Source: an uncultured Acidobacteriia bacterium (lineage in GTDB: Bacteria > Acidobacteriota > Terriglobia > Bryobacterales > Bryobacteraceae). Taken from it: DNA of 64,000 bases. Each line of letters opens with the position of its first letter. The first letter of the stretch is position 1. The position numbers and the translations under genes are program-made. The notes under the pieces were generated by a model. That model was not told the origin of the DNA and searched no databases. It saw nothing but the letters and a program-made list of their open reading frames with translations. The stretch spans positions 1-64,000 of the forward strand of contig CAIVPR010000141.1 in assembly GCA_903907865.1 (NCBI GenBank), in the 5' to 3' direction. Positions 35,713 to 44,846 of the stretch are shown piece after piece.

Positions 35713-38171
35713 TTGGAACGCCTTTGTTGAAACGGCAGGCTCTCGACGATGCCCGTTACCAGTGTAGAAAATTTATAGTCTCCGGCGGCCAGCTTCGCGG
35801 TGATTTCTTTGACCGCGGGTCGGTCGAAGCGCTCGATGCCGCGCCCCAGTGCGTAGGTGAGCATCTTTTCGGTGATGCAGTCGGCGAAGGCGTCCTTGTT
35901 CTGAAGCAGGATCGCCTTGAGCTGGTCGGACCCTTGGAACGCGCGACCGTCGGGCAGCACGCCGGAGGAATCGATGGGGAACTGGCCGTCCTTGTCGCGC
36001 CATTCGCCGATGGCGTTGAAGTTCTCGAGCCCGAAACCCAGCGGATCCATCTTCGAGTGGCACGACGCGCAGAGGGCGTTGGCGCGGTGGGTCTCCATAA
36101 CTTGCCGCAAAGACGCCGACGTGCCCGCCTTCGCCTCTTCCAGCGGCGGCACGTTTGGCGGAGGCGGCGGGGGCGGGGCGTTCAGAAGATTTTCCAGCAC
36201 CCACTTGCCGCGCAGCACCGGCGACGTGCGCGTGGCATAGCTGGAAACCGTCAGCACGCTCGCCTGGGTCAGAATGCCCCCGCGACGAGTTCCCGCCAGA
36301 TCCACCTTGCGGAATTCCGGTCCGTCCACGCCCTTGATCCCGTAAAACTCCGCCAACCGCTGGTTCAGGAAGCTGTACTTGGCGTCGAGCAGGACGAGGA
36401 TCGGCCTGTCCTCGCGCATCATATTTTGGAAAAAGAGCTCTGTCTCCTTGCGCATGGAGATCCGCAGGTACTCCTCGAACTGCGGGAACTTGTCGCGATC
36501 CGGAACGGCGGATTCGAGCCGCCGCAGTTCCAGCCATTGGCCTGCGAAGTTGTCAATCAGCGCGCTCGACTTCGGATCCCGCAGCATGCGCCGCACTTGA
36601 GCCGGAAGCACGCCGGGTTGGCGCAACCGGCCTTGATCGGCCAGCCGGAGCAACTCGTCGTCCGGCAGCGACGACCACAGGAAATATGAAAGCCTCGCCG
36701 CCAATTCATGCTGGTTCACCGGACTCGCGCTTGTCTGAGCGCCAGGCCTGTCCTTTTCGATCCGGAACAGGAAATCCGGCGAGACCAGGATCGCTTGGAC
36801 CGCGGTCGCCACCCCGTCGTTGTACGAGCCGCCCTGTGTCCGCGCCAACGCCGCTAGCTTGAGATATGGTGCAACCTCCGCGTCGGTCACCGGCCGCCGG
36901 AACGCCCTACGGGCCAGCGCCGCGATGTTGGTGCGGTCGCACGCCGCCGTATGGTGGCCGTCCAAATGCCCGCAGGCGAAAACATGCTTCAAACTCTCAG
37001 CCGACGGCCCCTTTGCCTGGTCATACGGCCCCATCACTTCCATGTAATGGATGTAGGCACGGTTAGCCGGAGCCCGGAGCAGCGCGATTTTCAATTGCGC
37101 CTCTTTACGGAGCTTCGCGGCCTGCTCCGGTGTGGCGTTTGGCGGGAGCCTCAAGAAACGCGAGACATCCGGCACCGGCGGCTCCGGCTTGTCGGAAGGA
37201 TTCGGTCCGCCGTAGCTTTTCGGCAACCCCTCGTAAATGTGGAGCACCGTGCCCGCCAGCCAATGCTCGCCCGCCGGGACCCGCATGCGGAACTCGCGCG
37301 CCATACCGAAGAGGTCGAGCGTGTTGCCCTCCTGCGGCGCGTCCACGTCCAGCGTCTGGACCAGTTTCCCGTCCAGCCAGACTCCCATCTCGATATTCGC
37401 GGAACCGGTCGGACGCCGCCCTTCCGGCACGATGCGGATCAGATACTCGGCATCCACCGGAAATCGGTGCATCCAGTGCAGCGATTGCGGCATGCTCAGG
37501 CCGGTCTTGTCGTACTCGAATTCCGGTTTCTGCGAAAGCTCGTACTCGCGGTAGGGTGGCTGGTAACGCTCCACCAAGGGCTTCGAAACCGGCATCCCGA
37601 AGAGCGCGATCTGCGACACCTTCTCCGCCGCCACCATGTACTTCTCCATCAGGACCGGCGACAACGACAGCGTATCGGCGATGTTGTCGAAGCCGAAGAC
37701 GGAATCGTCTTGAGGAAAGTCGTCGGCTGGCCGGAAATCGACGCCGAGGAGGTCGCGGATCGAGTTGTTGTACTCGGCGCGGTTGAGGCGGCGCGCAGTA
37801 ATGCGGCCCGGATCGGGCTTGGCGGCCTTCTCCTCGCGGTCGAACTCGGTCTCGATCCAGTGCGCGACCGCATTGACCTGCGTCTGGTCCGGCCGTGGCA
37901 GCCCCTTGGGCGGCATCTCGCCGGTGCGGATCTTCTGCAGGATCTTGGACCACTCGGGATTGGCCCCGGAGACGGAATCGGCGGTCTTGAAGGCCGTGAC
38001 GTCGAGATCCGCGGTCTTCAGCTTCCCGTTGTGGCATCCGACGCAGTTTTTCGCGAGGAAGGGTTGGACGGTTTTGTCGAAATCGGCCTTGTTGGCAGGG
38101 GGCACCGCCGCATCAAGGATGGCGGCAACGCCGAGGGCGACAAGGAGGTACGACAGCGGGCGCGTGGGCAT
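35709..38171 (-). CDS. DUF1592 domain protein (DUF1587/1592/1588/1585) with haem-binding motifs
   Basis: 820 aa secreted protein of the Planctomycete/Acidobacteria type. The signal peptide is about residues 1-20. A cytochrome-c-like CVGCHNG (near residue 42) and a late CASCHSKMDPLGFGLENFNAIG are haem c-type motifs. Between them are DUF1587 (RRLNRAEYNNSIRDLLGVDFRPA), DUF1595, DUF1592 (ELAARLSYFLWSSLPDDELL), DUF1588 (GGILTQASVLTVSSYATRTSPVLRGKWVL) and DUF1585 (the C-terminus). Operon with DUF1552. A role in polymer oxidation has been proposed for such systems but is not established. It diverges from the xanthine dehydrogenase operon. Confidence 0.92.
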   Translation of the reverse strand: MPTRPLSYLLVALGVAAILDAAVPPANKADFDKTVQPFLAKNCVGCHNGKLKTADLDVTAFKTADSVSGANPEWSKILQKIRTGEMPPKGLPRPDQTQVNAVAHWIETEFDREEKAAKPDPGRITARRLNRAEYNNSIRDLLGVDFRPADDFPQDDSVFGFDNIADTLSLSPVLMEKYMVAAEKVSQIALFGMPVSKPLVERYQPPYREYELSQKPEFEYDKTGLSMPQSLHWMHRFPVDAEYLIRIVPEGRRPTGSANIEMGVWLDGKLVQTLDVDAPQEGNTLDLFGMAREFRMRVPAGEHWLAGTVLHIYEGLPKSYGGPNPSDKPEPPVPDVSRFLRLPPNATPEQAAKLRKEAQLKIALLRAPANRAYIHYMEVMGPYDQAKGPSAESLKHVFACGHLDGHHTAACDRTNIAALARRAFRRPVTDAEVAPYLKLAALARTQGGSYNDGVATAVQAILVSPDFLFRIEKDRPGAQTSASPVNQHELAARLSYFLWSSLPDDELLRLADQGRLRQPGVLPAQVRRMLRDPKSSALIDNFAGQWLELRRLESAVPDRDKFPQFEEYLRISMRKETELFFQNMMREDRPILVLLDAKYSFLNQRLAEFYGIKGVDGPEFRKVDLAGTRRGGILTQASVLTVSSYATRTSPVLRGKWVLENLLNAPPPPPPPNVPPLEEAKAGTSASLRQVMETHRANALCASCHSKMDPLGFGLENFNAIGEWRDKDGQFPIDSSGVLPDGRAFQGSDQLKAILLQNKDAFADCITEKMLTYALGRGIERFDRPAVKEITAKLAAGDYKFSTLVTGIVESLPFQQRRSK

Positions 38172-38200
38172 TTGGGAATCGGTACTGGTCTGATTATATT
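38172..38200 (+). promoter_or_regulatory. Candidate sigma-70 promoter for the purine operon
   Basis: TTGGGA, 17 bases, TATATT: a 4/6 and 5/6 match to the consensus with ideal spacing, about 90 bases before the xdhA start. On the opposite strand the overlapping TATAAT (38198-38193) could be the -10 box of the divergent DUF1592 gene, so the two transcription units may share this 120-base region. Confidence 0.45.
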
Positions 38201-38289
38201 GCGTCGGAAGGGGCGGCGGGATGGTGATAAATCACTCGCACGCAAGAACCCCGCCCAAGCACAGGCACTACCCTGAGGTAAAATTCATC

Positions 38290-39657
38290 ATGGAGTCAGC
38301 GACCGCCGACTTTGAGTTCGTGCTCAACGGAATCACGGTCCGGGAGCACGCCGTCGCGCCGCAAACCACGCTCCTCGACTACATCCGGAACCGCGGCCTG
38401 ACTGGGGCCAAAGAAGGGTGCGCGGAAGGCGAATGCGGTGCCTGTGCCGTCCTGCTCCTCAAATCCGCGTCTGGAAATACCTCCACCTACCAGTCCATCA
38501 ATAGCTGCCTCGTGCCGCTTCCCGCAGTCTCCGGCTGCGAAATTGTGACGGTGGAGGCGTTGGCCGAATCTGGAAAACTGTGCGACGTCCAACGCGAGAT
38601 GGCGCAGCGCGGCGGTTCCCAGTGCGGTTACTGCACGCCCGGCTTCGTGGTCAGCATGTTCGCCGAACAACTGCGCGCGGACGGTCGACCGGTCGATCCC
38701 CACAACCTCGGCGGCAACCTCTGCCGCTGCACGGGCTACCGACCCATCCGCGACGCCGTCGAAGCTCTCGGCGCACCGCCCGACACCCCGCTGCGCCGCC
38801 GTTTGGACCAGCCAGCCCCCACGCTGTTACCGGTCCATTACGAATCCGCCGAGGGCAAATTCTGGCGCCCTTGCAGCTTGGCGGATTGCCTGGAACTTGC
38901 CGACGACGACTCCCGGTTTGTGGCTGGAAACACTGATCTCGGCGTGATGACCAACCTCCGCCACCAGCGCTTCCGGCACCTTGTCAGCCTCGAAGGCATT
39001 CCCGAGTTGCGGGTGTTCGAAGACGGCCCGGACCATGTCGAGATCGGTGTCGGCCTAACCCTCACCGAGATCGGCGAACGCTGGCTCCATGCGCCCGACG
39101 TGTTCCGCGAATGGCTTTGTCTTTTCGCCTCGCCCTTGATCCGCAACCGGGCTACCCTCGGCGGAAACTTGGCGACGGCCTCCCCCATCGGCGACTCGGC
39201 CCCGTTGCTCCTCGCCCTGGACGCCGAATTGGTGGTGGCCAGCCGCGCGGGTGATCGAACGGTCCCGCTAAACGGCTTCTTCCACGGCTACCGACAGACG
39301 TTGCTGGCTCCAGGCGAGATCATCCGGTCTATACGCATCCCGAAGCCGCTCCCGGAATTCGCGCGCTTCTACAAGGTCGCCAAGCGGCGGGTCGACGACA
39401 TTAGCACCATCGCGGCCTGCATTGCCATCGGCGCCGATGGATCCGCCCGGATCGCGTTCGGCGGTGTGGCCGCGGTCCCGTCGCGCGTCATGGATGCCGA
39501 ATCCGCAATCGCCGCCGGGGACATCAGGACGGCCAAGGACATCCTCCGCCGCACCCTCCATCCCATGAGCGACCATCGCGGGTCCGCCGAATACCGGCTC
39601 GCCATGGCCTGCAGCTTGGTGGACAAGTTCTTCTGGGAACGGGGGCAGTCGAAATGA
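38290..39657 (+). CDS. xdhA: Xanthine dehydrogenase small subunit (Fe-S/FAD)
   Basis: Electron-transfer subunit of xanthine dehydrogenase, combining the two [2Fe-2S] domains and the FAD domain. It has EGCAEGECGACAV plus a downstream Cys (first cluster), QCGYCTPGFVVSMFA and NLCRCTGYRPI (second cluster), and an FAD-binding domain from about residue 185 (FVAGNTDLGVMTNLRHQ, RNRATLGGNLATASPIGDSAP). 455 aa. The ATG at 38290 begins MESATADFEFVLNG; GAGG lies about 10 bases upstream. It overlaps the large-subunit gene by ATGA. First step-enzyme of the purine operon (hypoxanthine/xanthine to urate). Confidence 0.94.
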   Translation: MESATADFEFVLNGITVREHAVAPQTTLLDYIRNRGLTGAKEGCAEGECGACAVLLLKSASGNTSTYQSINSCLVPLPAVSGCEIVTVEALAESGKLCDVQREMAQRGGSQCGYCTPGFVVSMFAEQLRADGRPVDPHNLGGNLCRCTGYRPIRDAVEALGAPPDTPLRRRLDQPAPTLLPVHYESAEGKFWRPCSLADCLELADDDSRFVAGNTDLGVMTNLRHQRFRHLVSLEGIPELRVFEDGPDHVEIGVGLTLTEIGERWLHAPDVFREWLCLFASPLIRNRATLGGNLATASPIGDSAPLLLALDAELVVASRAGDRTVPLNGFFHGYRQTLLAPGEIIRSIRIPKPLPEFARFYKVAKRRVDDISTIAACIAIGADGSARIAFGGVAAVPSRVMDAESAIAAGDIRTAKDILRRTLHPMSDHRGSAEYRLAMACSLVDKFFWERGQSK

Positions 39658-41927
39658 TCGCCCACGAAAGCGCCCACCTGCACGTCACCGGCGAGGCGCT
39701 CTACACGGACGACCTCGTCCAGCGCTATCCCGGAATCCTGCATGCGTGGCCCGTAACCGCGCCCCACGCCCACGCCCGCGTCCTGAGTCTGGACGTAGCG
39801 CCAGCGCTGCTGGAACCCGGAGTGGTCGCCACCCTCACCGCCGCCGACGTCCCCGGCGAGGGCAATTCCGGTGCCAACCGCCACGACGAGCCCCTTTTCC
39901 CCGACGAAGTCACCCACCATTCCCAAGCCGTCGCCTGGGTGTTGGCGGAGTCCCTGGAATCCGCGCGCCTCGGGGCCGCCCGCGTTGCCGTGGAATACGA
40001 GCCCCTGGCTCCCGTCCTCACCATCGAAGACGCCATAGCGCAACAAAGCTTCCACTCCGGCCCCTTCCAAATCCGACGGGGTGACGCGGCGACGGCTCTC
40101 TCCGAAAGTCCCCACCGCATTGCCGGACAGCTGTTCATCGGCGGCCAGGAGCATTTCTATCTCGAAACGCAGTGCGCCATCTCGCGCTTGGACGAGACCG
40201 GCGACATGATCGTCGATTCCTCCACCCAGCACCCCACCGAGACCCAGGAGATCGTGGCCCGTGCCCTCGGCATTGCGCGCAACCGGGTTACGGTCCAGTG
40301 TCTACGGATGGGCGGGGCCTTCGGCGGCAAGGAGGTGCAGGCAAATCCCTGGGCGGCGATCGCGGCGCTGGGCACTTGGAAGACCAAACGTCCCGTCCGC
40401 GTCCGGCTGCCCCGCCATCTGGACATAGCTCTCACCGGTAAACGCCATCCGTTCCTAGCCAAGTTCGAGGCCGGTTTCGACAACGAGGGCATTCTGCGCG
40501 GCGTCGATCTGCAACTGTACTCCGACGGCGGCTGGAGCCTCGATCTTTCGGACCCCGTCCTCTGGCGCGCGCTCTTCCATTGCGACAACGCCTACCTGAT
40601 CCCTACGCTGAACGCCTCGGGCTGGGTCTGCAAGACGCACAAGACTTCGCAGACCGCCTTCCGCGGCTTTGGCGGACCGCAGGGGATGATCGTTATCGAG
40701 GACATCCTCGACCGCATCGCCCGCAGCTTGGGACTGCCCCCGCACCTCGTCCGCGAGCGCAATTTCTACCGCGAGGGCGACACCACCCACTACGGCATGC
40801 CGGTGAAGGACGTCGGGCGGATCACGCGGATCTGGAACGAGTTGAAGCAATCCAGCGATTTCGACACCCGCCTAACGGCGGTCCGGGCATTCAACGCAGC
40901 TAGCCCGCACACGAAACGCGGGATCGCGATCACGCCCGCCAAGTTCGGCATCTCATTCACGGCGACGTTCTTCAACCAAGCCGGGGCGCTGGTGCTCATG
41001 TACCGCGATGGCAGCGTGCAGGTCAACCACGGTGGCACCGAAATGGGGCAGGGCCTGAACACCAAGATCCGCCAAATCGCAGCCAAGAGCCTAGGCGTGC
41101 CACTGGAATCGGTCCGGACCATGCCGACCCGCACCGACAAGGTTCCGAACACCTCGCCAACTGCGGCCTCTGCCGGTACCGATCTCAACGGCGCGGCAGT
41201 ATTGGACGCATGCCGCCAAATCCAAGCGCGGTTGGTCCCTGTTGCCGCCGAACTCCTGGGCTGCGATCCGGCCAACGTCCGATTCGACAATGGGAGGGTG
41301 TGGAACGGGGATCTTGGCAACATCGAAATCGCCAAAGTCTTGGATGCCGCCTACCGGAACCGAATCCCGCTCTTCGCCCGGGGCTACTACCGGACGCCGG
41401 ACATCCATTTCGACCCCAAGACCGCCACCGGCAAGCCATTCCATTATTTCGCCTACGGCGCAGCGGTCTGCGAGGTCGAGGTCGACGGCTTCACGGGCGA
41501 ACACCGCACCCTTCGCGCCGACCTGCTTCAGGACGTCGGCGATTCCTTCTCCCCCCTGGTGGACCTCGGGCAGGTGGAGGGCGGTTTCATGCAGGGCGTT
41601 GGCTGGCTGACGGTCGAGGAACTGCTGTGGGATTCGCAGGGCCGGGTCGCGACGTCGGGCGCGTCCACCTACAAGCTGCCCTCGTGGCCGGAAATGCCGG
41701 AGGTCTTCCGCGTGGACTTCCTGCAACGCGCGACGGAGCCGGGCGTGGTGTTCGGCAGCAAGGCGGTCGGGGAACCTCCGTTCATGCTGGCATTCGCGGT
41801 GCGCGAGGCGCTCCGGGCGGCCGTCGCGGCCTTTGCGCCGGACGGGAAACCCGCTGCCCCCGTCGTTCTGGATAGCCCCGCCACGCCGGAACGAATCTAC
41901 TGGGCACTGGAGCGCGCTCGGTCGTGA
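39654..41927 (+). CDS. xdhB: Xanthine dehydrogenase large subunit (molybdopterin-binding)
   Basis: Molybdenum-cofactor subunit, 757 aa, that hydroxylates hypoxanthine and xanthine. Molybdopterin-contacting motifs are QEHFYLETQ, RMGGAFGGKEVQANP, FRGFGGPQGM and HGGTEMGQGLNTKI. The catalytic Glu is in FGSKAVGEPPFML near the C-terminus. The short N-terminus starts directly in the first Mo-binding domain (SAHLHVTGEALYTDD), as expected for a split XdhA/XdhB enzyme. Translational coupling at both ends (ATGA with xdhA, GTGA with guaD). No xdhC-type maturation gene is seen in the window. Confidence 0.94.
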   Translation: MIAHESAHLHVTGEALYTDDLVQRYPGILHAWPVTAPHAHARVLSLDVAPALLEPGVVATLTAADVPGEGNSGANRHDEPLFPDEVTHHSQAVAWVLAESLESARLGAARVAVEYEPLAPVLTIEDAIAQQSFHSGPFQIRRGDAATALSESPHRIAGQLFIGGQEHFYLETQCAISRLDETGDMIVDSSTQHPTETQEIVARALGIARNRVTVQCLRMGGAFGGKEVQANPWAAIAALGTWKTKRPVRVRLPRHLDIALTGKRHPFLAKFEAGFDNEGILRGVDLQLYSDGGWSLDLSDPVLWRALFHCDNAYLIPTLNASGWVCKTHKTSQTAFRGFGGPQGMIVIEDILDRIARSLGLPPHLVRERNFYREGDTTHYGMPVKDVGRITRIWNELKQSSDFDTRLTAVRAFNAASPHTKRGIAITPAKFGISFTATFFNQAGALVLMYRDGSVQVNHGGTEMGQGLNTKIRQIAAKSLGVPLESVRTMPTRTDKVPNTSPTAASAGTDLNGAAVLDACRQIQARLVPVAAELLGCDPANVRFDNGRVWNGDLGNIEIAKVLDAAYRNRIPLFARGYYRTPDIHFDPKTATGKPFHYFAYGAAVCEVEVDGFTGEHRTLRADLLQDVGDSFSPLVDLGQVEGGFMQGVGWLTVEELLWDSQGRVATSGASTYKLPSWPEMPEVFRVDFLQRATEPGVVFGSKAVGEPPFMLAFAVREALRAAVAAFAPDGKPAAPVVLDSPATPERIYWALERARS

Positions 41928-43201
41928 AGATCCTTCGCTCCACAATCCTCCACACCCCGAGGAACGCGTTTCGCCATGCCGACGCCCTCGCCGCATACTC
42001 CGACGGCGCGCTAGCCGTTGACAACGGCCGGATTGTCGCATGTGCAGACTACGCCGAAGTTCGCGCGGCGCATCCCGATGCCGACGTCGAGGATCTGCGC
42101 GGCGGCTACATCCTGCCCGGCTTCATCGATACCCACGTGCACTTCCCCCAAGTCCGCATCTTGGGCGGACTCGGCTACAGCCTCCTCGATTGGCTGGACC
42201 AATTGACGCTGCCCGAGGAAGCCCGGCTCGCCGACTCCGCCTACTCCTCCACTATTGCGCGCGAATTCACCCGAGCGCTGGCAGCGCACGGCACCACGAC
42301 GGCCCTCGTCTTCGGCTCGCATTTCGGCGATGCCACGGCCAGCCTCTTGGAAACCGCCAACACACGCGGTCTCCGCGTGTTCGCCGGCATTGTGCTGTCC
42401 GACCGGAAGCTGCGGCCCGAACTGCACCAGACTGCCGAAGCTGCCTATCGAGACTCCAAGACCTTGATCCAGCAATTCGGCGCCGACCGGTACGTGGTCA
42501 CCCCGCGATTCGCCCTCTCGGCCTCGGAGGCGATCCTGGACGTTTGCCAGACGCTGGTCGGCGAGCACCCCGGCGTGCGGTTCACGACCCACATCAACGA
42601 GAGCCCCAATGAGATCGCCGAGGTCGCGCGGCTATTCCCGTGGGCGGACGACTACCTGGGTGTCTACGAGCGCTTCAACCTCGTCGGGCCTCGCTCCCTG
42701 TTGGCCCACAACATTCATGCCAGTGCGTCCGAACTTGCCCGCCTGTCGCTGCGAGGCGCCTCGGTGTCGCACTGTCCGTGCAGTAACGCGGCGCTCGGAA
42801 GCGGGATTCTGCCCATGCGCCGACATGTCGAGGCCAACGTGAGGGTATCTTTGGGCAGCGACGTGGGCGGCGGAACGGGTTTCGGTATTTTGAAGGAAGG
42901 TTTGCAGGCATATCTGATGCAACGCCTTGCTGCGGAGCCGATGACGCTGGCTCCAGCGCAGATGCTCTATCTGGCCACCAGGGCGGGGGCCGAGGCGCTC
43001 GAAATCGACGACGAAACGGGCGACTTCGCCCCAGGCAAGTCGGCGGACTTCGTGTACCTTCAGGCTCCGGAAAATAGCGTGCTAGCGGGCGTGTTGGGTC
43101 GCTTGGAGGATCCCGAGCGGATCCTCGCCGCCCTCTTTACCATGGCCGGGACGGAAAGCATCAAGGAAGTGCGCGTGGGGGACCGCGATATTCTCCATTA
43201 G
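41924..43201 (+). CDS. guaD: Guanine deaminase
   Basis: Zinc amidohydrolase converting guanine to xanthine and ammonia, feeding the dehydrogenase. It starts at the GTG that overlaps the xdhB stop. Metal and substrate motifs are PGFIDTHVHFPQVRILG, TTHINESPNEIAEVARLFP, LAHNIHAS, VSHCPCSNAALGSGILP and SLGSDVGGGTGF (final Asp). 425 aa, complete. Its stop overlaps the probable ATT start of the OHCU decarboxylase gene. Confidence 0.93.
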   Translation: MKILRSTILHTPRNAFRHADALAAYSDGALAVDNGRIVACADYAEVRAAHPDADVEDLRGGYILPGFIDTHVHFPQVRILGGLGYSLLDWLDQLTLPEEARLADSAYSSTIAREFTRALAAHGTTTALVFGSHFGDATASLLETANTRGLRVFAGIVLSDRKLRPELHQTAEAAYRDSKTLIQQFGADRYVVTPRFALSASEAILDVCQTLVGEHPGVRFTTHINESPNEIAEVARLFPWADDYLGVYERFNLVGPRSLLAHNIHASASELARLSLRGASVSHCPCSNAALGSGILPMRRHVEANVRVSLGSDVGGGTGFGILKEGLQAYLMQRLAAEPMTLAPAQMLYLATRAGAEALEIDDETGDFAPGKSADFVYLQAPENSVLAGVLGRLEDPERILAALFTMAGTESIKEVRVGDRDILH

Positions 43202-43691
43202 CGCCCTCAACACCTGCGCCAAGGATGAGTTCGTCGAAGCCCTCGGCTGGGTTTTCGAGCACTCGCCGTGGGTGGCGGAGCGCGCCTGGCAGCGAAGGCC
43301 TTTTTCGTCGCTCGACGACCTGACCGCAAAGATGAGCGCCGAGGTTGCCGCCGCCTCGACCGCCGAGCAACTGGCCCTCCTCCGCGCCCATCCCGATCTT
43401 GGCACGCGCGCCAAGGTCAGCCCCAGTTCCGCAAACGAGCAGGCGGGGGTTGGCTTGGACCGCCTCACAGCGGAAGAGTTCGACCGGCTTCTTCGCCTCA
43501 ACCAGGACTACAAGGACAAGTTCACGTTCCCGTTTCTCTACGCAGTCAAGGGCAGCGACAAGAACGCCATCCTGGCGGCGTTGGAACACCGGCTCGCATC
43601 CACGCCGGACGCCGAGTTCCACGAGGCCCTGCGGCAGGTCTACCGGATCGCCCGTTTTCGTCTTGAAAGTATCGTGGAAGGACAGACTTAA
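43197..43691 (+). CDS. OHCU decarboxylase (probable non-canonical start)
   Basis: Converts 2-oxo-4-hydroxy-4-carboxy-5-ureidoimidazoline (OHCU) to S-allantoin. Conserved family text is FVEALGWVFEHSPWVAERA, RAHPDLGTRA and FTFPFLYAVKG. The first ordinary start, GTG 43272, falls after FEHSPW and would remove about 25 conserved residues. The frame is open upstream with no ATG, GTG or TTG back to the guaD coding region. The ATT at 43197, overlapping the guaD stop (ATTAG), gives ISALNTCAKDEFVEAL, the expected N-terminus, and a family-typical 164 aa. I therefore propose an ATT start coupled to guaD. It is followed at once by urate oxidase. Confidence 0.8.
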   Translation: MSALNTCAKDEFVEALGWVFEHSPWVAERAWQRRPFSSLDDLTAKMSAEVAAASTAEQLALLRAHPDLGTRAKVSPSSANEQAGVGLDRLTAEEFDRLLRLNQDYKDKFTFPFLYAVKGSDKNAILAALEHRLASTPDAEFHEALRQVYRIARFRLESIVEGQT

Positions 43692-44507
43692 ATGCACCAG
43701 TTCAGCAGCGGATGGAAGAAGAGCTACTACGGCAAGGGCGACGTCACCGCCTACCGCCTGCATCGGGATGCGTGCCACGGCTCCGTGTTCGGGGCCAACG
43801 TGCTGATCCTGATCTACGGGGACGCCTTCTGGCCCACCTACACCGAGGGCGACAACTCCAACCTCGTCGCCACCGATTCGATGAAGAACTTTATCCAGCG
43901 CGAGACCCTGAATTTCACCGGGGACGATCTGGAGTCCTATGTGCGGTTCCTTGCCCAGAAGTTCCTCGACACCTACCCGCAAGTGGAAGGCGCGCAGGTC
44001 ACCGCCACCGAGGTCCCGTACGCCCCGCTGACCGACGCCAACGTGGCCTTCGCGCCCTCGGGGCCGGACCGCGCTTGGTCGCGGATCGAGATCACCCGCG
44101 GAGGCGTCGCCGAGCAGCGTTCCGGCATCAGCGGCTTCCGATTGCTGCGCCTCAACGGCAGCGCATTCAAGGGTTTTATCCGCGACCAGTACACCACGCT
44201 CCCAGACATCGCCAACCGTCCACTCCACATGTGGCTCGATCTGGATTGGTCCGGTACCGACCCGGTTGCGGGGACGGTTCGCAAGCTGGTCCACGGCGTC
44301 TTCAACGGCTTCGAGTCGGGCAGCATCCAGCAGATCATCTACCAGATCGGCACCAAGATGCTGGAGGAAATGCCGTCCATCGCGGAAGTGAATCTGGAAG
44401 CCAACAACCGCACTTGGGACACGATTCAGGAGCAGGGCGACTCCATTGGCGTCTATACCGACGCCCGCCCCCCGTACGGCTGCCTCGGGCTGTCCTTGAA
44501 AAGGTAA
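43692..44507 (+). CDS. Factor-independent urate oxidase (uricase)
   Basis: Cofactor-free oxidase turning urate into 5-hydroxyisourate. Two T-fold halves are seen: YGKGDVTAYRLHR (catalytic Lys and Thr region), SNLVATDSMKNF (Thr), SGISGFRLLRLNGSAFKGF and VNLEANNRTWD (Asn). 271 aa, near the usual length of about 290; the peroxisomal SKL-like end of eukaryotic enzymes is absent, as expected. The ATG follows directly after the OHCU decarboxylase stop with no gap. The catalytic residues appear intact. Confidence 0.92.
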   Translation: MHQFSSGWKKSYYGKGDVTAYRLHRDACHGSVFGANVLILIYGDAFWPTYTEGDNSNLVATDSMKNFIQRETLNFTGDDLESYVRFLAQKFLDTYPQVEGAQVTATEVPYAPLTDANVAFAPSGPDRAWSRIEITRGGVAEQRSGISGFRLLRLNGSAFKGFIRDQYTTLPDIANRPLHMWLDLDWSGTDPVAGTVRKLVHGVFNGFESGSIQQIIYQIGTKMLEEMPSIAEVNLEANNRTWDTIQEQGDSIGVYTDARPPYGCLGLSLKR

Positions 44508-44510
44508 GCG

Positions 44511-44846
44511 ATGGCCCGCATCTCCACCCATGTTCTCGATATCGCCAAGGGTGCCCCAGCGGCGGGGATCGGTGTGGAGTTGCGCTCGGCGGGCGACCTG
44601 ATCCGGGAGTCAACAACCAATTCCGACGGGCGCACCGACGCGCCTATGGTCGTGGCGGACCGCATCGCGCCAGGCTACTACGAGATGGTCTTCCATGTGG
44701 AGGCGTACCTGCGTGCGGAACGACCCTCGGAACCCGCCTTCTACGACGACATCACCATCCGCTTTCTGGTCGACAACGAAACCGGTCACTACCACATTCC
44801 GCTCCTGCTGGCCGCCCACGGCTATAGCACCTACAGGGGATCATGA
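44511..44846 (+). CDS. 5-hydroxyisourate hydrolase (transthyretin-like)
   Basis: Hydrolyses 5-hydroxyisourate to OHCU. 111 aa with the family markers: STHVLDIAKGAPAAGIGVEL (N-terminal His), NSDGRTDAPM (Arg), HYHIPLLLAAHGYSTYRGS, ending in YRGS as in HIU hydrolases and unlike transthyretin. Three bases after the uricase stop; the stop overlaps the next start by ATGA. The protein normally works as a tetramer. Confidence 0.93.
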   Translation: MARISTHVLDIAKGAPAAGIGVELRSAGDLIRESTTNSDGRTDAPMVVADRIAPGYYEMVFHVEAYLRAERPSEPAFYDDITIRFLVDNETGHYHIPLLLAAHGYSTYRGS

